The notes beneath the pieces were generated by a model. That model had not been told where the DNA came from and did no database searches. It was given only the letters and a program-made list of their open reading frames with translations. Below are positions 44,797 through 52,211 of a DNA stretch of 64,000 nucleotides, piece by piece. Position 1 is the first letter of the stretch, and each line of letters begins with the position of its first letter. This DNA is from Shimia sp051201625 (GTDB taxonomy: Bacteria; Pseudomonadota; Alphaproteobacteria; Rhodobacterales; Rhodobacteraceae): positions 1 through 64,000 of the forward strand of contig NZ_CP179203.1 in NCBI RefSeq assembly GCF_051201625.1, given 5' to 3'. The position numbers and the translations under genes were made by a program.

Positions 44797-45593
44797 GCGG
44801 TTCCCATTTCGACCATCATTGCTTCAATTCTAGGTACATCTTCCGGATTATTGAGCTCCCAAAACTGCCGGCCCTTCGAATCGACCTCAACACACAAAAC
44901 CTGTCGGCCATGCTCCATAAATCGGAGCTGCTCTAAGCCTTCTAGCTGCTCCAAAGGACCAGCTTTCCAGCGCGGATACGCGCCAAGCGCTGAGGGACGA
45001 TAAGCATACACACCGACATGATGAAAAACTGGCGTTTTAGAACCGTCTGCAAAGGTTTGCGATGTAAAGGGAACGACTTCCTTGGAAAAATATAGCGCAT
45101 ATCGATCTTTCGTGAATACCGCCGTTGTACCGCCAACACGACCAGCCTTTCGATCGTTCAGAAACCCATTGAGGGCGCGTCCGTCACAGCGCAAAACGGG
45201 GGTTGCGACTTCAGCCATTGGGTCGCTGCGCAACCCCTGCACCAGATCTTCGACAAACCAAGCCGGTGTCAGAGGCGCGTCACCTTGCAGATTAACAACG
45301 ATGTCAAATTCGCCACCCAAATTATCGAAAGCTTCGGCACAGCGTTCTGTACCATTCTCGCACTCGGATGACGTCATCACAACGTCAGCGCCAAACGCAC
45401 TCGCCGCTTCGCTGATACGGCTATCGTCTGTTGCCACAACAACCCGATCAACACCTTTGACCGCGCGGGCCGCATCCCACGATCTTTGTATCAGGCTTTT
45501 AGATAGCCCTGTTGCACCGGTTAATTCAACCAGGGGTTTTCCTGGATATCGACTTGATTCATAACGAGCAGGAATAACAATTAGGACTGACAT
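44793..45593 (-). CDS. kdsB: CMP-Kdo synthetase (3-deoxy-manno-octulosonate cytidylyltransferase)
   Basis: Activates Kdo as CMP-Kdo for lipid A core or a Kdo-containing capsule. The 266 residues begin MSVLIVIPARYESSRYPGKPL, continue with VVVATDDSRI near residue 51 and DIVVNLQGDAPLTP near 98, where Asp coordinates Mg. The ATG at 45593 overlaps the cysQ stop by one base; a TTG one codon upstream is unlikely. A second kdsB elsewhere would be expected if this one serves the capsule. It sits inside the polysaccharide block rather than with kdsD. Confidence 0.93.
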   Translation of the reverse strand: MSVLIVIPARYESSRYPGKPLVELTGATGLSKSLIQRSWDAARAVKGVDRVVVATDDSRISEAASAFGADVVMTSSECENGTERCAEAFDNLGGEFDIVVNLQGDAPLTPAWFVEDLVQGLRSDPMAEVATPVLRCDGRALNGFLNDRKAGRVGGTTAVFTKDRYALYFSKEVVPFTSQTFADGSKTPVFHHVGVYAYRPSALGAYPRWKAGPLEQLEGLEQLRFMEHGRQVLCVEVDSKGRQFWELNNPEDVPRIEAMMVEMGTA

Positions 45594-46390
45594 CAAGGCT
45601 CCTTAAGTTCAACGCTCGGCGCATGAGCGACGAAGAACGAATTGGCAAAGTCCTTTTTTCCATAAATCAGCGGGGTGTGATCGTCATAACGTACCACCTC
45701 ACCACCTGCTCCCAGTAAAACTGCGTGTCCCGCTGCAGTGTCCCATTCCATTGTGCGGCCGACCCGCGGATAAAGATCTGCTTCGCCACTAGCTACGAGG
45801 CAAAATTTTAAAGACGATCCTGCACTTTTGAAATCTGACACACGATATTTCTCAATGTACTTTTTGGTTTCATCAGTCAAATGCGACTTGGAAGCTACCA
45901 CCAGTAATGCGCTATTATCAGCTTTCGCTATGCTAATGGTTTTTTTGACACCGATCACGTTGGGATCAAAAATGCCAATCTCCTCCACAGAGCGCCCATC
46001 GACATCGGTATAAAACATCCGATTTCGGGCAGGCGCGAAAACGATACCACGCTTGGGAATACCATCTTCAACATACGCAATATTCACCGTAAAATCGCCA
46101 CGTCGGTTTATAAATTCTTTTGTGCCGTCCAACGGATCCACAATCAAGAATGTATCGCCACACTCGATATGACTGTCGGCTTGTTCTTCGGTAACAAGCG
46201 CCACGTTCGGAAAGGCAGCACGTAGTCCCTCTGAAATAATTGCATCAGCTGTTTCGTCCGCCTCTGTGACGGGACTTTCATCAGACTTAACTTTAATTTC
46301 AAAATCATTCGCGCTGTAGACTTCCATGATCTTTTCGCCCGCCATGATAGCAAGTTTACGAATAGTCGGAATTAGTATCTCGAAGTCCAA
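45593..46390 (-). CDS. cysQ: 3'(2'),5'-bisphosphate nucleotidase CysQ
   Basis: Mg-dependent phosphatase that converts PAP, the by-product of sulfotransferases and sulfate reduction, to AMP. The 265 residues contain the inositol-monophosphatase-type signature DPLDGTKEFINRRGDFTVNIA near residue 85, and the second motif WDTAAGHAVLLGAGGEV near 220. The start is TTG at 46390, with GGAG seven bases upstream; the N-terminus DFEILIPTIRKLAIMAGE is typical. Its location with a sulfotransferase gene in the same block supports polysaccharide sulfation. It abuts kdsB with a one-base overlap. Confidence 0.92.
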   Translation of the reverse strand: MDFEILIPTIRKLAIMAGEKIMEVYSANDFEIKVKSDESPVTEADETADAIISEGLRAAFPNVALVTEEQADSHIECGDTFLIVDPLDGTKEFINRRGDFTVNIAYVEDGIPKRGIVFAPARNRMFYTDVDGRSVEEIGIFDPNVIGVKKTISIAKADNSALLVVASKSHLTDETKKYIEKYRVSDFKSAGSSLKFCLVASGEADLYPRVGRTMEWDTAAGHAVLLGAGGEVVRYDDHTPLIYGKKDFANSFFVAHAPSVELKEP

Positions 46391-46509
46391 ATCAATTCTC
46401 CTGCATCACCTTCGGTTGAATCACGTCCCGCCACCCCTTATGGTCAAGCTATCAGGGATCAGCAAGAATTCCCCTTCAAAACTGCTTCGTTCGGTGGATG
46501 GCATAGGCA

Positions 46510-47331
46510 ATGTTTCAACAATCAGTTCCCAAAACGACCCTTGAGTCTGCGATCAGCACCTCAGAACTCATCTACCATTCGGTCGTGCGTAATGTGCGAA
46601 AAACACACGGGAATGCCGTTTTATCGATTCTCATTAATATGGTGCAGGCCGTGACTTTCGTGATCGCCTTCTACGTCATGTTTACTGTCCTTGGACTGCG
46701 AAGTGCTGGGCTCAGGGGTGATTTTCTAGTCTACATAATGTCTGGAATTTTTCTGTTCATGACACACACGAAAACGATGAGTGCCGTTGTGAAGTCTGAG
46801 GGACCCAGTTCGCCAATGATGAAACACGCGCCCATGAACACAATTATTTCGATTATCGCAAGCGCACTCAGCGCACTCTATATTCAGGTTCTGACACTTG
46901 TTGCAGTGCTCTTTCTTTACCATGCGACAATCTCAAAGATTTCGATTGATGATCCCATCGGCGCTTTTAACATGTTGATGCTTGCTTGGTTTTCGGGGAT
47001 CGCGGTAGGTGTTGTTTTTTTAGCACTCAAGCCATGGTTTCCAACCTTCACAAGCATCGGCAGCACAGTATACCAACGCGCAAACATGATCGCATCTGGC
47101 AAGATGTTCGTTGCCAACACATTACCGTCTTTCATGCTTGCAATGTTCGACTGGAACCCACTTTTTCACTGCATCGACCAAACGCGCGGCTTCGCATTCA
47201 TAAACTACTTTCCAAGAAACAGTTCGATTTCCTACCCAATCATCCTATCGCTGGTATTATTAATGATCGGCTTTATGGGTGAATTCTACACCCGGAAGCA
47301 CGCGTCAATTAGCTGGGACGCACGTCGGTAA
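46510..47331 (+). CDS. ABC-2 type permease of capsule/polysaccharide export (KpsM-like)
   Basis: Inner-membrane permease of 273 residues with about six hydrophobic segments, starting FQQSVPKTTLESAISTSELI and including FLVYIMSGIFLFMTHTKTM near residue 78 and MLAMFDWNPLFHCIDQTRGF near 212, where NPLFH-x-ID-x-R-x-G-F is the ABC-2 polysaccharide-exporter pattern. The ATPase (KpsT/Wzt type) that it needs is not encoded next to it, nor are KpsE and KpsD; downstream is the dnaK promoter region. The gene stands alone on the plus strand, divergent from cysQ. It may be a remnant or partner of an ATPase elsewhere. Confidence 0.8.
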   Translation: MFQQSVPKTTLESAISTSELIYHSVVRNVRKTHGNAVLSILINMVQAVTFVIAFYVMFTVLGLRSAGLRGDFLVYIMSGIFLFMTHTKTMSAVVKSEGPSSPMMKHAPMNTIISIIASALSALYIQVLTLVAVLFLYHATISKISIDDPIGAFNMLMLAWFSGIAVGVVFLALKPWFPTFTSIGSTVYQRANMIASGKMFVANTLPSFMLAMFDWNPLFHCIDQTRGFAFINYFPRNSSISYPIILSLVLLMIGFMGEFYTRKHASISWDARR

Positions 47332-47754
47332 AAAATATTTGGTGCCCGTTTGACCCGCCGCGCTAGGCATGCCGAGGCAGGTTAGCCAAATATTGAAGTG
47401 ACAAAGATTTAAAATAAACGGTAAATCTGCCACCCTGTTTGTTATCAAACGTGGTGAACAAAACCGAATTCTGTAAGCCAGATGGTATTACTGAGACGCG
47501 CCACCCACGGCGTAAAACATACCTCGTTATCGTCATGAGCATTATCGTTCTGGTATTAATAAAGCGAAAAATATTAAAAAATCTTTAAATTTACATACAA
47601 ACGCTTGCATGTGGCGCTTGCACCAGCATTTTCATCTCCCTATATACCCTTCGAAGTGTAGCTCTCCGTTAGCGGGCTGCAAAAAGGATCAGGGCATGGA
47701 TGCCAAAATGGGTCCGAACCTGATGAAATCGCCTTAAGTGAGAAGGGATATATA
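47332..47754. other. Spacer between the permease gene and dnaK
   Basis: About 420 bases. No gene is supported. The last part contains an RpoH-type promoter (47617-47645) and the dnaK leader with a GAAGGGA ribosome binding site. The rest is A+T-rich with no terminator that I can defend for the upstream permease gene. Confidence 0.5.
47617..47645 (+). promoter_or_regulatory. Heat-shock (RpoH-type) promoter of dnaK
   Basis: CTTG at 47617-47620 and CCTATAT at 47639-47645 are separated by 18 bases, fitting the alphaproteobacterial sigma-32 consensus CTTG-N17/18-CYTATNT. It predicts a transcript start near 47652 and a dnaK leader of about 100 bases. Confidence 0.7.
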
Positions 47755-49665
47755 ATGACCAAAGTAATTGGTATCGACCTCGGTACAACGAACTCGTGTG
47801 TGGCCATCATGGATGGTGCTCAACCTAAAGTTATAGAAAACTCAGAAGGTGCTAGGACAACACCCTCCATCGTGGCGTTTACAGATAATGAACGTCTCGT
47901 CGGCCAACCGGCGAAAAGACAAGCTGTCACCAACCCTGAAAATACAGTATTTGGTGTAAAGCGCTTGATCGGGCGACGTTTCGACGACGCTGATCTGGCC
48001 AAAGACAAGAAAAATATGCCGTTCAACGTGATAAACGGTGGCAACGGTGACGCTTGGGTCGAGGCTCAAGCCGATAAATACTCTCCATCACAGATTTCAG
48101 CCTTTATTCTTGGCAAAATGAAAGAAACCGCCGAGAGTTATCTTGGCGAAGACGTCACCCAAGCAGTGATCACCGTACCAGCGTACTTTAATGATGCACA
48201 GAGACAGGCGACAAAAGATGCGGGCAAAATTGCTGGCCTCGAAGTACTGCGGATTATCAACGAACCAACAGCCGCTGCCCTGGCATACGGTCTTGATAAA
48301 GAAGAAACGCATACCATCGCAGTCTACGATCTGGGTGGCGGAACATTCGACGTTACCATTCTGGAAATTGACGACGGCCTATTTGAAGTGAAATCGACCA
48401 ATGGCGACACCTTTTTAGGAGGTGAAGATTTTGACATGCGCATTGTCAACTACTTGGCAGGCGAGTTCAAAAAAGAGCATAATGTTGACCTTACCAAGGA
48501 TAAAATGGCTCTTCAGCGGCTGAAAGAGGCGGCTGAGAAGGCCAAGATTGAGTTGTCTTCGTCAAGTCAAACGGAAATAAACCAACCTTTTATATCGATG
48601 GATCCTTCATCTGGAACCCCACTGCACATGGTCATTAAAATGACCCGTGCGAAGTTAGAATCTCTGGTTAGCGATTTGATCAAGGCTTCGTTAAAGCCCT
48701 GTCAGGCAGCGCTGAAGGACGCTGGAATGGCACCCGGTGAGGTGGACGAAGTGGTGCTAGTCGGCGGCATGACGCGGATGCCACGTGTGATCGAGGAAGT
48801 GACTAAGTTTTTTGGTAAAGAACCGCACAAAGGCGTCAACCCGGATGAGGTAGTCGCCATGGGAGCGGCGATCCAAGCAGGGGTTCTGCAGGGTGACGTC
48901 AAGGACGTTGTATTGCTCGATGTGACCCCGCTGTCGCTCGGCATCGAAACACTTGGTGGTGTTTTCACACGCTTGATCGATCGTAACACGACGATTCCAA
49001 CCAAAAAGAGCCAGATCTTTTCAACTGCAGAAGATAACCAGAATGCAGTTACTATCCGCTGCTTTCAGGGCGAACGCGAAATGGCTACTGACAACAAGAT
49101 TCTTGGCCAATTTAATCTCGAAGAAATTCCACCAGCACCACGTGGCATGCCTCAAATTGAGGTGACTTTCGACATCGACGCTAATGGCATAGTCTCTGTC
49201 GGCGCATTGGATAAGGGAACTGGGAAAGAGCAGAAAATCACTATCCAAGCTTCAGGCGGACTATCCGATGATGACATCGAAAAGATGGTCAAGGATGCGG
49301 AAGAAAACGCGGAATCAGACAAAGAGCGTCGTGAATTAATTGAAGCTCGTAATCAAGCTGAATCCCTTATCCATTCGACCGAAAAGTCAGTTGAGGAGCA
49401 CTCAGACAAAGTCGACCCAACAACTGTTGAAGCCATCGAACTTGCGATCGCTGCTCTCAAAGACGATCTTGAAAAAGAGGATGCCTCAGCAGAAAAGATC
49501 AAATCAGGCATTCAAAATGTCACCGAGGCAGCCATGAAGCTTGGTGAAGCAATCTACAAGGCAAGCCAAGAAGACGCTGATGGCGAGCCTATGGCCGCCG
49601 ACGAAGCGGGGAACGAAGATATCGTTGACGCCGATTTCGAAGACCTAGACGACGACAAGCGCTAA
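47755..49665 (+). CDS. dnaK: Molecular chaperone DnaK (Hsp70)
   Basis: ATP-dependent chaperone that binds exposed hydrophobic peptides, working with DnaJ and GrpE. The 636 residues start MTKVIGIDLGTTNSCVAIMD (phosphate 1 motif), have VYDLGGGTFDVTILEI near residue 192 (phosphate 2), VVLVGGMTRMPRVIEEV near 335 (adenosine motif), the interdomain linker VVLLDVTPLSLGIETLGG near 385, and the acidic C-terminus DADFEDLDDD. It is transcribed from an RpoH-type promoter and followed by dnaJ after 79 bases containing a hairpin. No anomalies. Confidence 0.98.
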   Translation: MTKVIGIDLGTTNSCVAIMDGAQPKVIENSEGARTTPSIVAFTDNERLVGQPAKRQAVTNPENTVFGVKRLIGRRFDDADLAKDKKNMPFNVINGGNGDAWVEAQADKYSPSQISAFILGKMKETAESYLGEDVTQAVITVPAYFNDAQRQATKDAGKIAGLEVLRIINEPTAAALAYGLDKEETHTIAVYDLGGGTFDVTILEIDDGLFEVKSTNGDTFLGGEDFDMRIVNYLAGEFKKEHNVDLTKDKMALQRLKEAAEKAKIELSSSSQTEINQPFISMDPSSGTPLHMVIKMTRAKLESLVSDLIKASLKPCQAALKDAGMAPGEVDEVVLVGGMTRMPRVIEEVTKFFGKEPHKGVNPDEVVAMGAAIQAGVLQGDVKDVVLLDVTPLSLGIETLGGVFTRLIDRNTTIPTKKSQIFSTAEDNQNAVTIRCFQGEREMATDNKILGQFNLEEIPPAPRGMPQIEVTFDIDANGIVSVGALDKGTGKEQKITIQASGGLSDDDIEKMVKDAEENAESDKERRELIEARNQAESLIHSTEKSVEEHSDKVDPTTVEAIELAIAALKDDLEKEDASAEKIKSGIQNVTEAAMKLGEAIYKASQEDADGEPMAADEAGNEDIVDADFEDLDDDKR

Positions 49666-49691
49666 AGGCGCATCATCGGAAGTGATTTTGG

Positions 49692-49714
49692 GCCGGTCCG
49701 GTTGCCGGACTGGC
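49692..49714 (+). terminator. Hairpin between dnaK and dnaJ (terminator or processing site)
   Basis: GCCGGTCCGG and CCGGACTGGC form a 10-base stem with one G-U pair around a TTG loop, followed by TCTTTTCGTT. It could lower readthrough into dnaJ, giving less DnaJ than DnaK, or stabilise the dnaK mRNA. dnaJ begins 31 bases after it without its own visible promoter. Confidence 0.6.
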
Positions 49715-49744
49715 TCTTTTCGTTCCGAACCAAAGGATTAACCC

Positions 49745-50890
49745 ATGGCAAAACGTGACTTCTACGAGGTGCTCGGCGTCAGCAAAGGGGCTTCCACGGA
49801 CGAGATCAAAAAAGCCTTTCGAAAGAAAGCCAAAGAACTGCACCCTGACCGGAATAAAGACAATCCAGAAGCTGAGGGACAGTTCAAGGAAGCAAACGAG
49901 GCTTACGAAATTTTAAAAGATGCCGAGAAAAAGGCTGCCTACGACCGCTTTGGTCATCAGGCGTTTGAAGGAGGTATGGGCGGCGGCGGTCGTGGTGGCC
50001 ATCCTGGACAAGGCGACTTCGCCAGTGCTTTCTCTGACGTTTTCGACGATCTATTCGGAGATTTTATGGGAGGTGGCGGCCGTGGCGGCGGACGGCAGCG
50101 CGCTTCGCGTGGATCTGATCTTCGTTACAACTTGCGCGTATCTTTAGAAGAAGCTTTCTTGGGCCTTCAAAAGACAGTTAATGTTCCCACATCTGTACAA
50201 TGCGATGGTTGTTCGGGGTCTGGTGCCGAAGGAGGTGCAGAACCGACAACCTGTCCCACCTGCTCTGGTATGGGCAAGGTGCGAGCGCAGCAAGGGTTTT
50301 TCACGGTTGAACGAACATGTCCAACCTGTTCAGGCTTGGGTCAGATTATCAAGAATCCCTGCAAAGGCTGTGGTGGACAAGGACGTGTTGAGAAGGATCG
50401 CGCCCTCTCAGTCAACATACCTCCGGGCGTTGAGACTGGCACCAGAATACGACTAGCTGGTGAAGGCGAAGCTGGAATGCGCGGTGGGCCGACCGGGGAC
50501 CTGTATATCTTTATCGAAGTGTCTCCTCACAAAATTTTCGAACGTGAAGGGCCCAGCTTATTTTGCCGTGTTCCCGTATCGATGATCAACGCCGCTCTAG
50601 GCGGCGATATTGAGGTACCCACCATAGACGGTGGTCGCAGCCGAGTTAAAATTCCAACTGGATCTCAGTCGGGTAGACAGATGCGTCTTAGAGGCAAAGG
50701 CATGCCAGCTCTGCGTGGGTCGGGAACTGGAGATATGATGATTGAATTGGCAGTGGAAACGCCAGTTAAACTGACCAATCAACAGAAAGAATTATTGCGC
50801 GAATTTGAGAAGCTCTCAGAAGAAAATAATCCTGAAAGCAGTAGCTTCTTCAAGTCTGTCAGAAACTTTTGGGACTCAATGAAAGGTTAG
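49745..50890 (+). CDS. dnaJ: Co-chaperone DnaJ (Hsp40)
   Basis: Stimulates DnaK ATP hydrolysis and delivers substrates. The 381 residues have a J domain (KRDFYEVLGVSKGAS, HPD in ELHPDRNKD at about residues 33-35), a Gly-rich linker, four C-x2-C-x-G-x-G zinc repeats (CDGCSGSG near 151, CPTCSGMG near 168, CPTCSGLG near 190, CKGCGGQG near 204) and a C-terminal substrate domain ending VRNFWDSMKG. A type I DnaJ. It follows dnaK and is followed by an intrinsic terminator 33 bases after its stop. Confidence 0.97.
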   Translation: MAKRDFYEVLGVSKGASTDEIKKAFRKKAKELHPDRNKDNPEAEGQFKEANEAYEILKDAEKKAAYDRFGHQAFEGGMGGGGRGGHPGQGDFASAFSDVFDDLFGDFMGGGGRGGGRQRASRGSDLRYNLRVSLEEAFLGLQKTVNVPTSVQCDGCSGSGAEGGAEPTTCPTCSGMGKVRAQQGFFTVERTCPTCSGLGQIIKNPCKGCGGQGRVEKDRALSVNIPPGVETGTRIRLAGEGEAGMRGGPTGDLYIFIEVSPHKIFEREGPSLFCRVPVSMINAALGGDIEVPTIDGGRSRVKIPTGSQSGRQMRLRGKGMPALRGSGTGDMMIELAVETPVKLTNQQKELLREFEKLSEENNPESSSFFKSVRNFWDSMKG

Positions 50891-50922
50891 CATAGTCTCT
50901 CAGAAAGTCTTGATGTACCTAT

Positions 50923-50953
50923 AAAAGCGTGCCCAAAAGGGCGCGCTTTTTTA
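50923..50953 (+). terminator. Intrinsic terminator of dnaK-dnaJ
   Basis: AAAAGCGTGCCC and GGGCGCGCTTTT pair (one G-U) around a four-A loop, followed by TTTTTT. It overlaps by three bases with the stop region of the convergent binding-protein gene at 50951, so it may act in both directions. Confidence 0.85.
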
Positions 50954-51793
50954 ATCTATAATGGGTGCCAACATATACATTGCCTGCAAGGCCACTCCTG
51001 GCTGCAAGTTAGGAATAGCTTCGCCTCTGATTTTCTGAATTTCACCAGAAGCATAAAGTTTTGATAAAGCTTGATCGACGACCATTCTAAATTCTGTGTC
51101 GCCACGTGCAATCGCTAAACCTTGCTTTTCAACGGTTAAGATATCTGTCGACATCTTAAATTCCGATGCCATCGGACTGTTTGCATACAGTCCAACTAAA
51201 ATAGATTGATCAGAAAAATACGCGTCAATCTCGCCGCTTTCCATCGCTTTCATACCAGCTGCGTGCTCGGAAAACCGTACCACTTTGGCAACGACATCAC
51301 TGGAGTTCAAAGAGTTCAAAAGGGCAGTCTCTGTTGTAGTATTACTCCGCACACCCAACATTTTTCCGGCAAGGTCTTCGAACTGTTCGGGAGCATCTTT
51401 CTGCAACAACAGCGAAGCACCATCAACAAACGTTGGAATGGAAAAATCAACAAGAGCACGCCGTTCCATCGTGATCGTAGAAGCGCCACAGTGAATATCA
51501 ACATCACCATTGACTACCTTCTCGAAGCGGTCTGAGGCATCCACAGGCACAAATTGAACTTGCAGATTTTCGAGTTTGAGGTGGTTGGTAATAGCTTGCG
51601 CAACCCGAACGCAGATCAAAGGTGTATAGCCAGCTGGCTCTCCAGTGTCTAAAACGTAAGACATTGGGGCAGCATCAATCCGGTATCCAAGATTTAACTG
51701 ATTATTTTCCTGAATTCGCTGGAGAGTTTGCGTCGTGCCTGATGTGGGGATAACCAATGTGGCTAAAGCCAAAATTAAAAAAGAGCGTATCAA
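50951..51793 (-). CDS. Periplasmic amino acid-type solute-binding protein
   Basis: A 280-residue substrate-binding protein of the SBP_bac_3 family that would capture an amino acid or similar compound. A signal peptide covers about residues 1-22. Typical features: YRIDAAPMSYVLDTGEPAGYTPLICVRV near residue 37 (key residues Y, P, G and Y), DIHCGASTITMERRALVDFSIPTF near 98 and the mobile hinge EIDAYFSDQSI near 183. The start is TTG at 51793, eight bases after AGGTG. There are no neighbouring permease or ATPase genes, so it is an orphan binding protein or it serves a sensor or another transporter. Confidence 0.85.
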   Translation of the reverse strand: MIRSFLILALATLVIPTSGTTQTLQRIQENNQLNLGYRIDAAPMSYVLDTGEPAGYTPLICVRVAQAITNHLKLENLQVQFVPVDASDRFEKVVNGDVDIHCGASTITMERRALVDFSIPTFVDGASLLLQKDAPEQFEDLAGKMLGVRSNTTTETALLNSLNSSDVVAKVVRFSEHAAGMKAMESGEIDAYFSDQSILVGLYANSPMASEFKMSTDILTVEKQGLAIARGDTEFRMVVDQALSKLYASGEIQKIRGEAIPNLQPGVALQAMYMLAPIID

Positions 51794-52211
51794 AATTTTT
51801 CACCTAGAATATTAAATCTTATAATTGGACCCATAAAAAATCTTTCATAAATGTTAATAGCATACAAGCAAAATCAATAACGAACGCGCTGTCTTTGGGA
51901 TCTATTTCGGAAAAGGCAAAAAGAAAAATAGTACCTTGTGCGAAACGTGCGCCAAGGCAGTTGCGACGACGGCGTTAAAAGACTGTCAAGCAAAGGACGC
52001 ACGCGTATGTCAACGTTCATGTAGACGCAATACAGCTTGCTGGCTCCGGTCAAACACCCGTCTTTTGGTTACCGTACAAAGAAAACTTCAAGATAATGCG
52101 CAAGCTTCAAATCGGACAGCGCAACAAAGGCATGCACAAAAACGAACGGTGATTTAATTTTTGCGCTGCGCCCTGAAAATACGCTTATTAATACAAGACT
52201 GTATGCGCAGG
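51794..52211. other. Spacer upstream of the binding-protein gene
   Basis: About 420 bases between two minus-strand genes. A 73-codon plus-strand frame at 51936-52157 is cysteine- and arginine-rich but has no family resemblance and overlaps where a promoter is expected. I regard it as noncoding. No terminator is evident for the upstream fusion gene. Confidence 0.4.

Noticed and set aside
51936..52157. 73-codon cysteine- and arginine-rich frame
   Set aside because: No ribosome binding site or family; it lies in the promoter-side spacer of the binding-protein gene.
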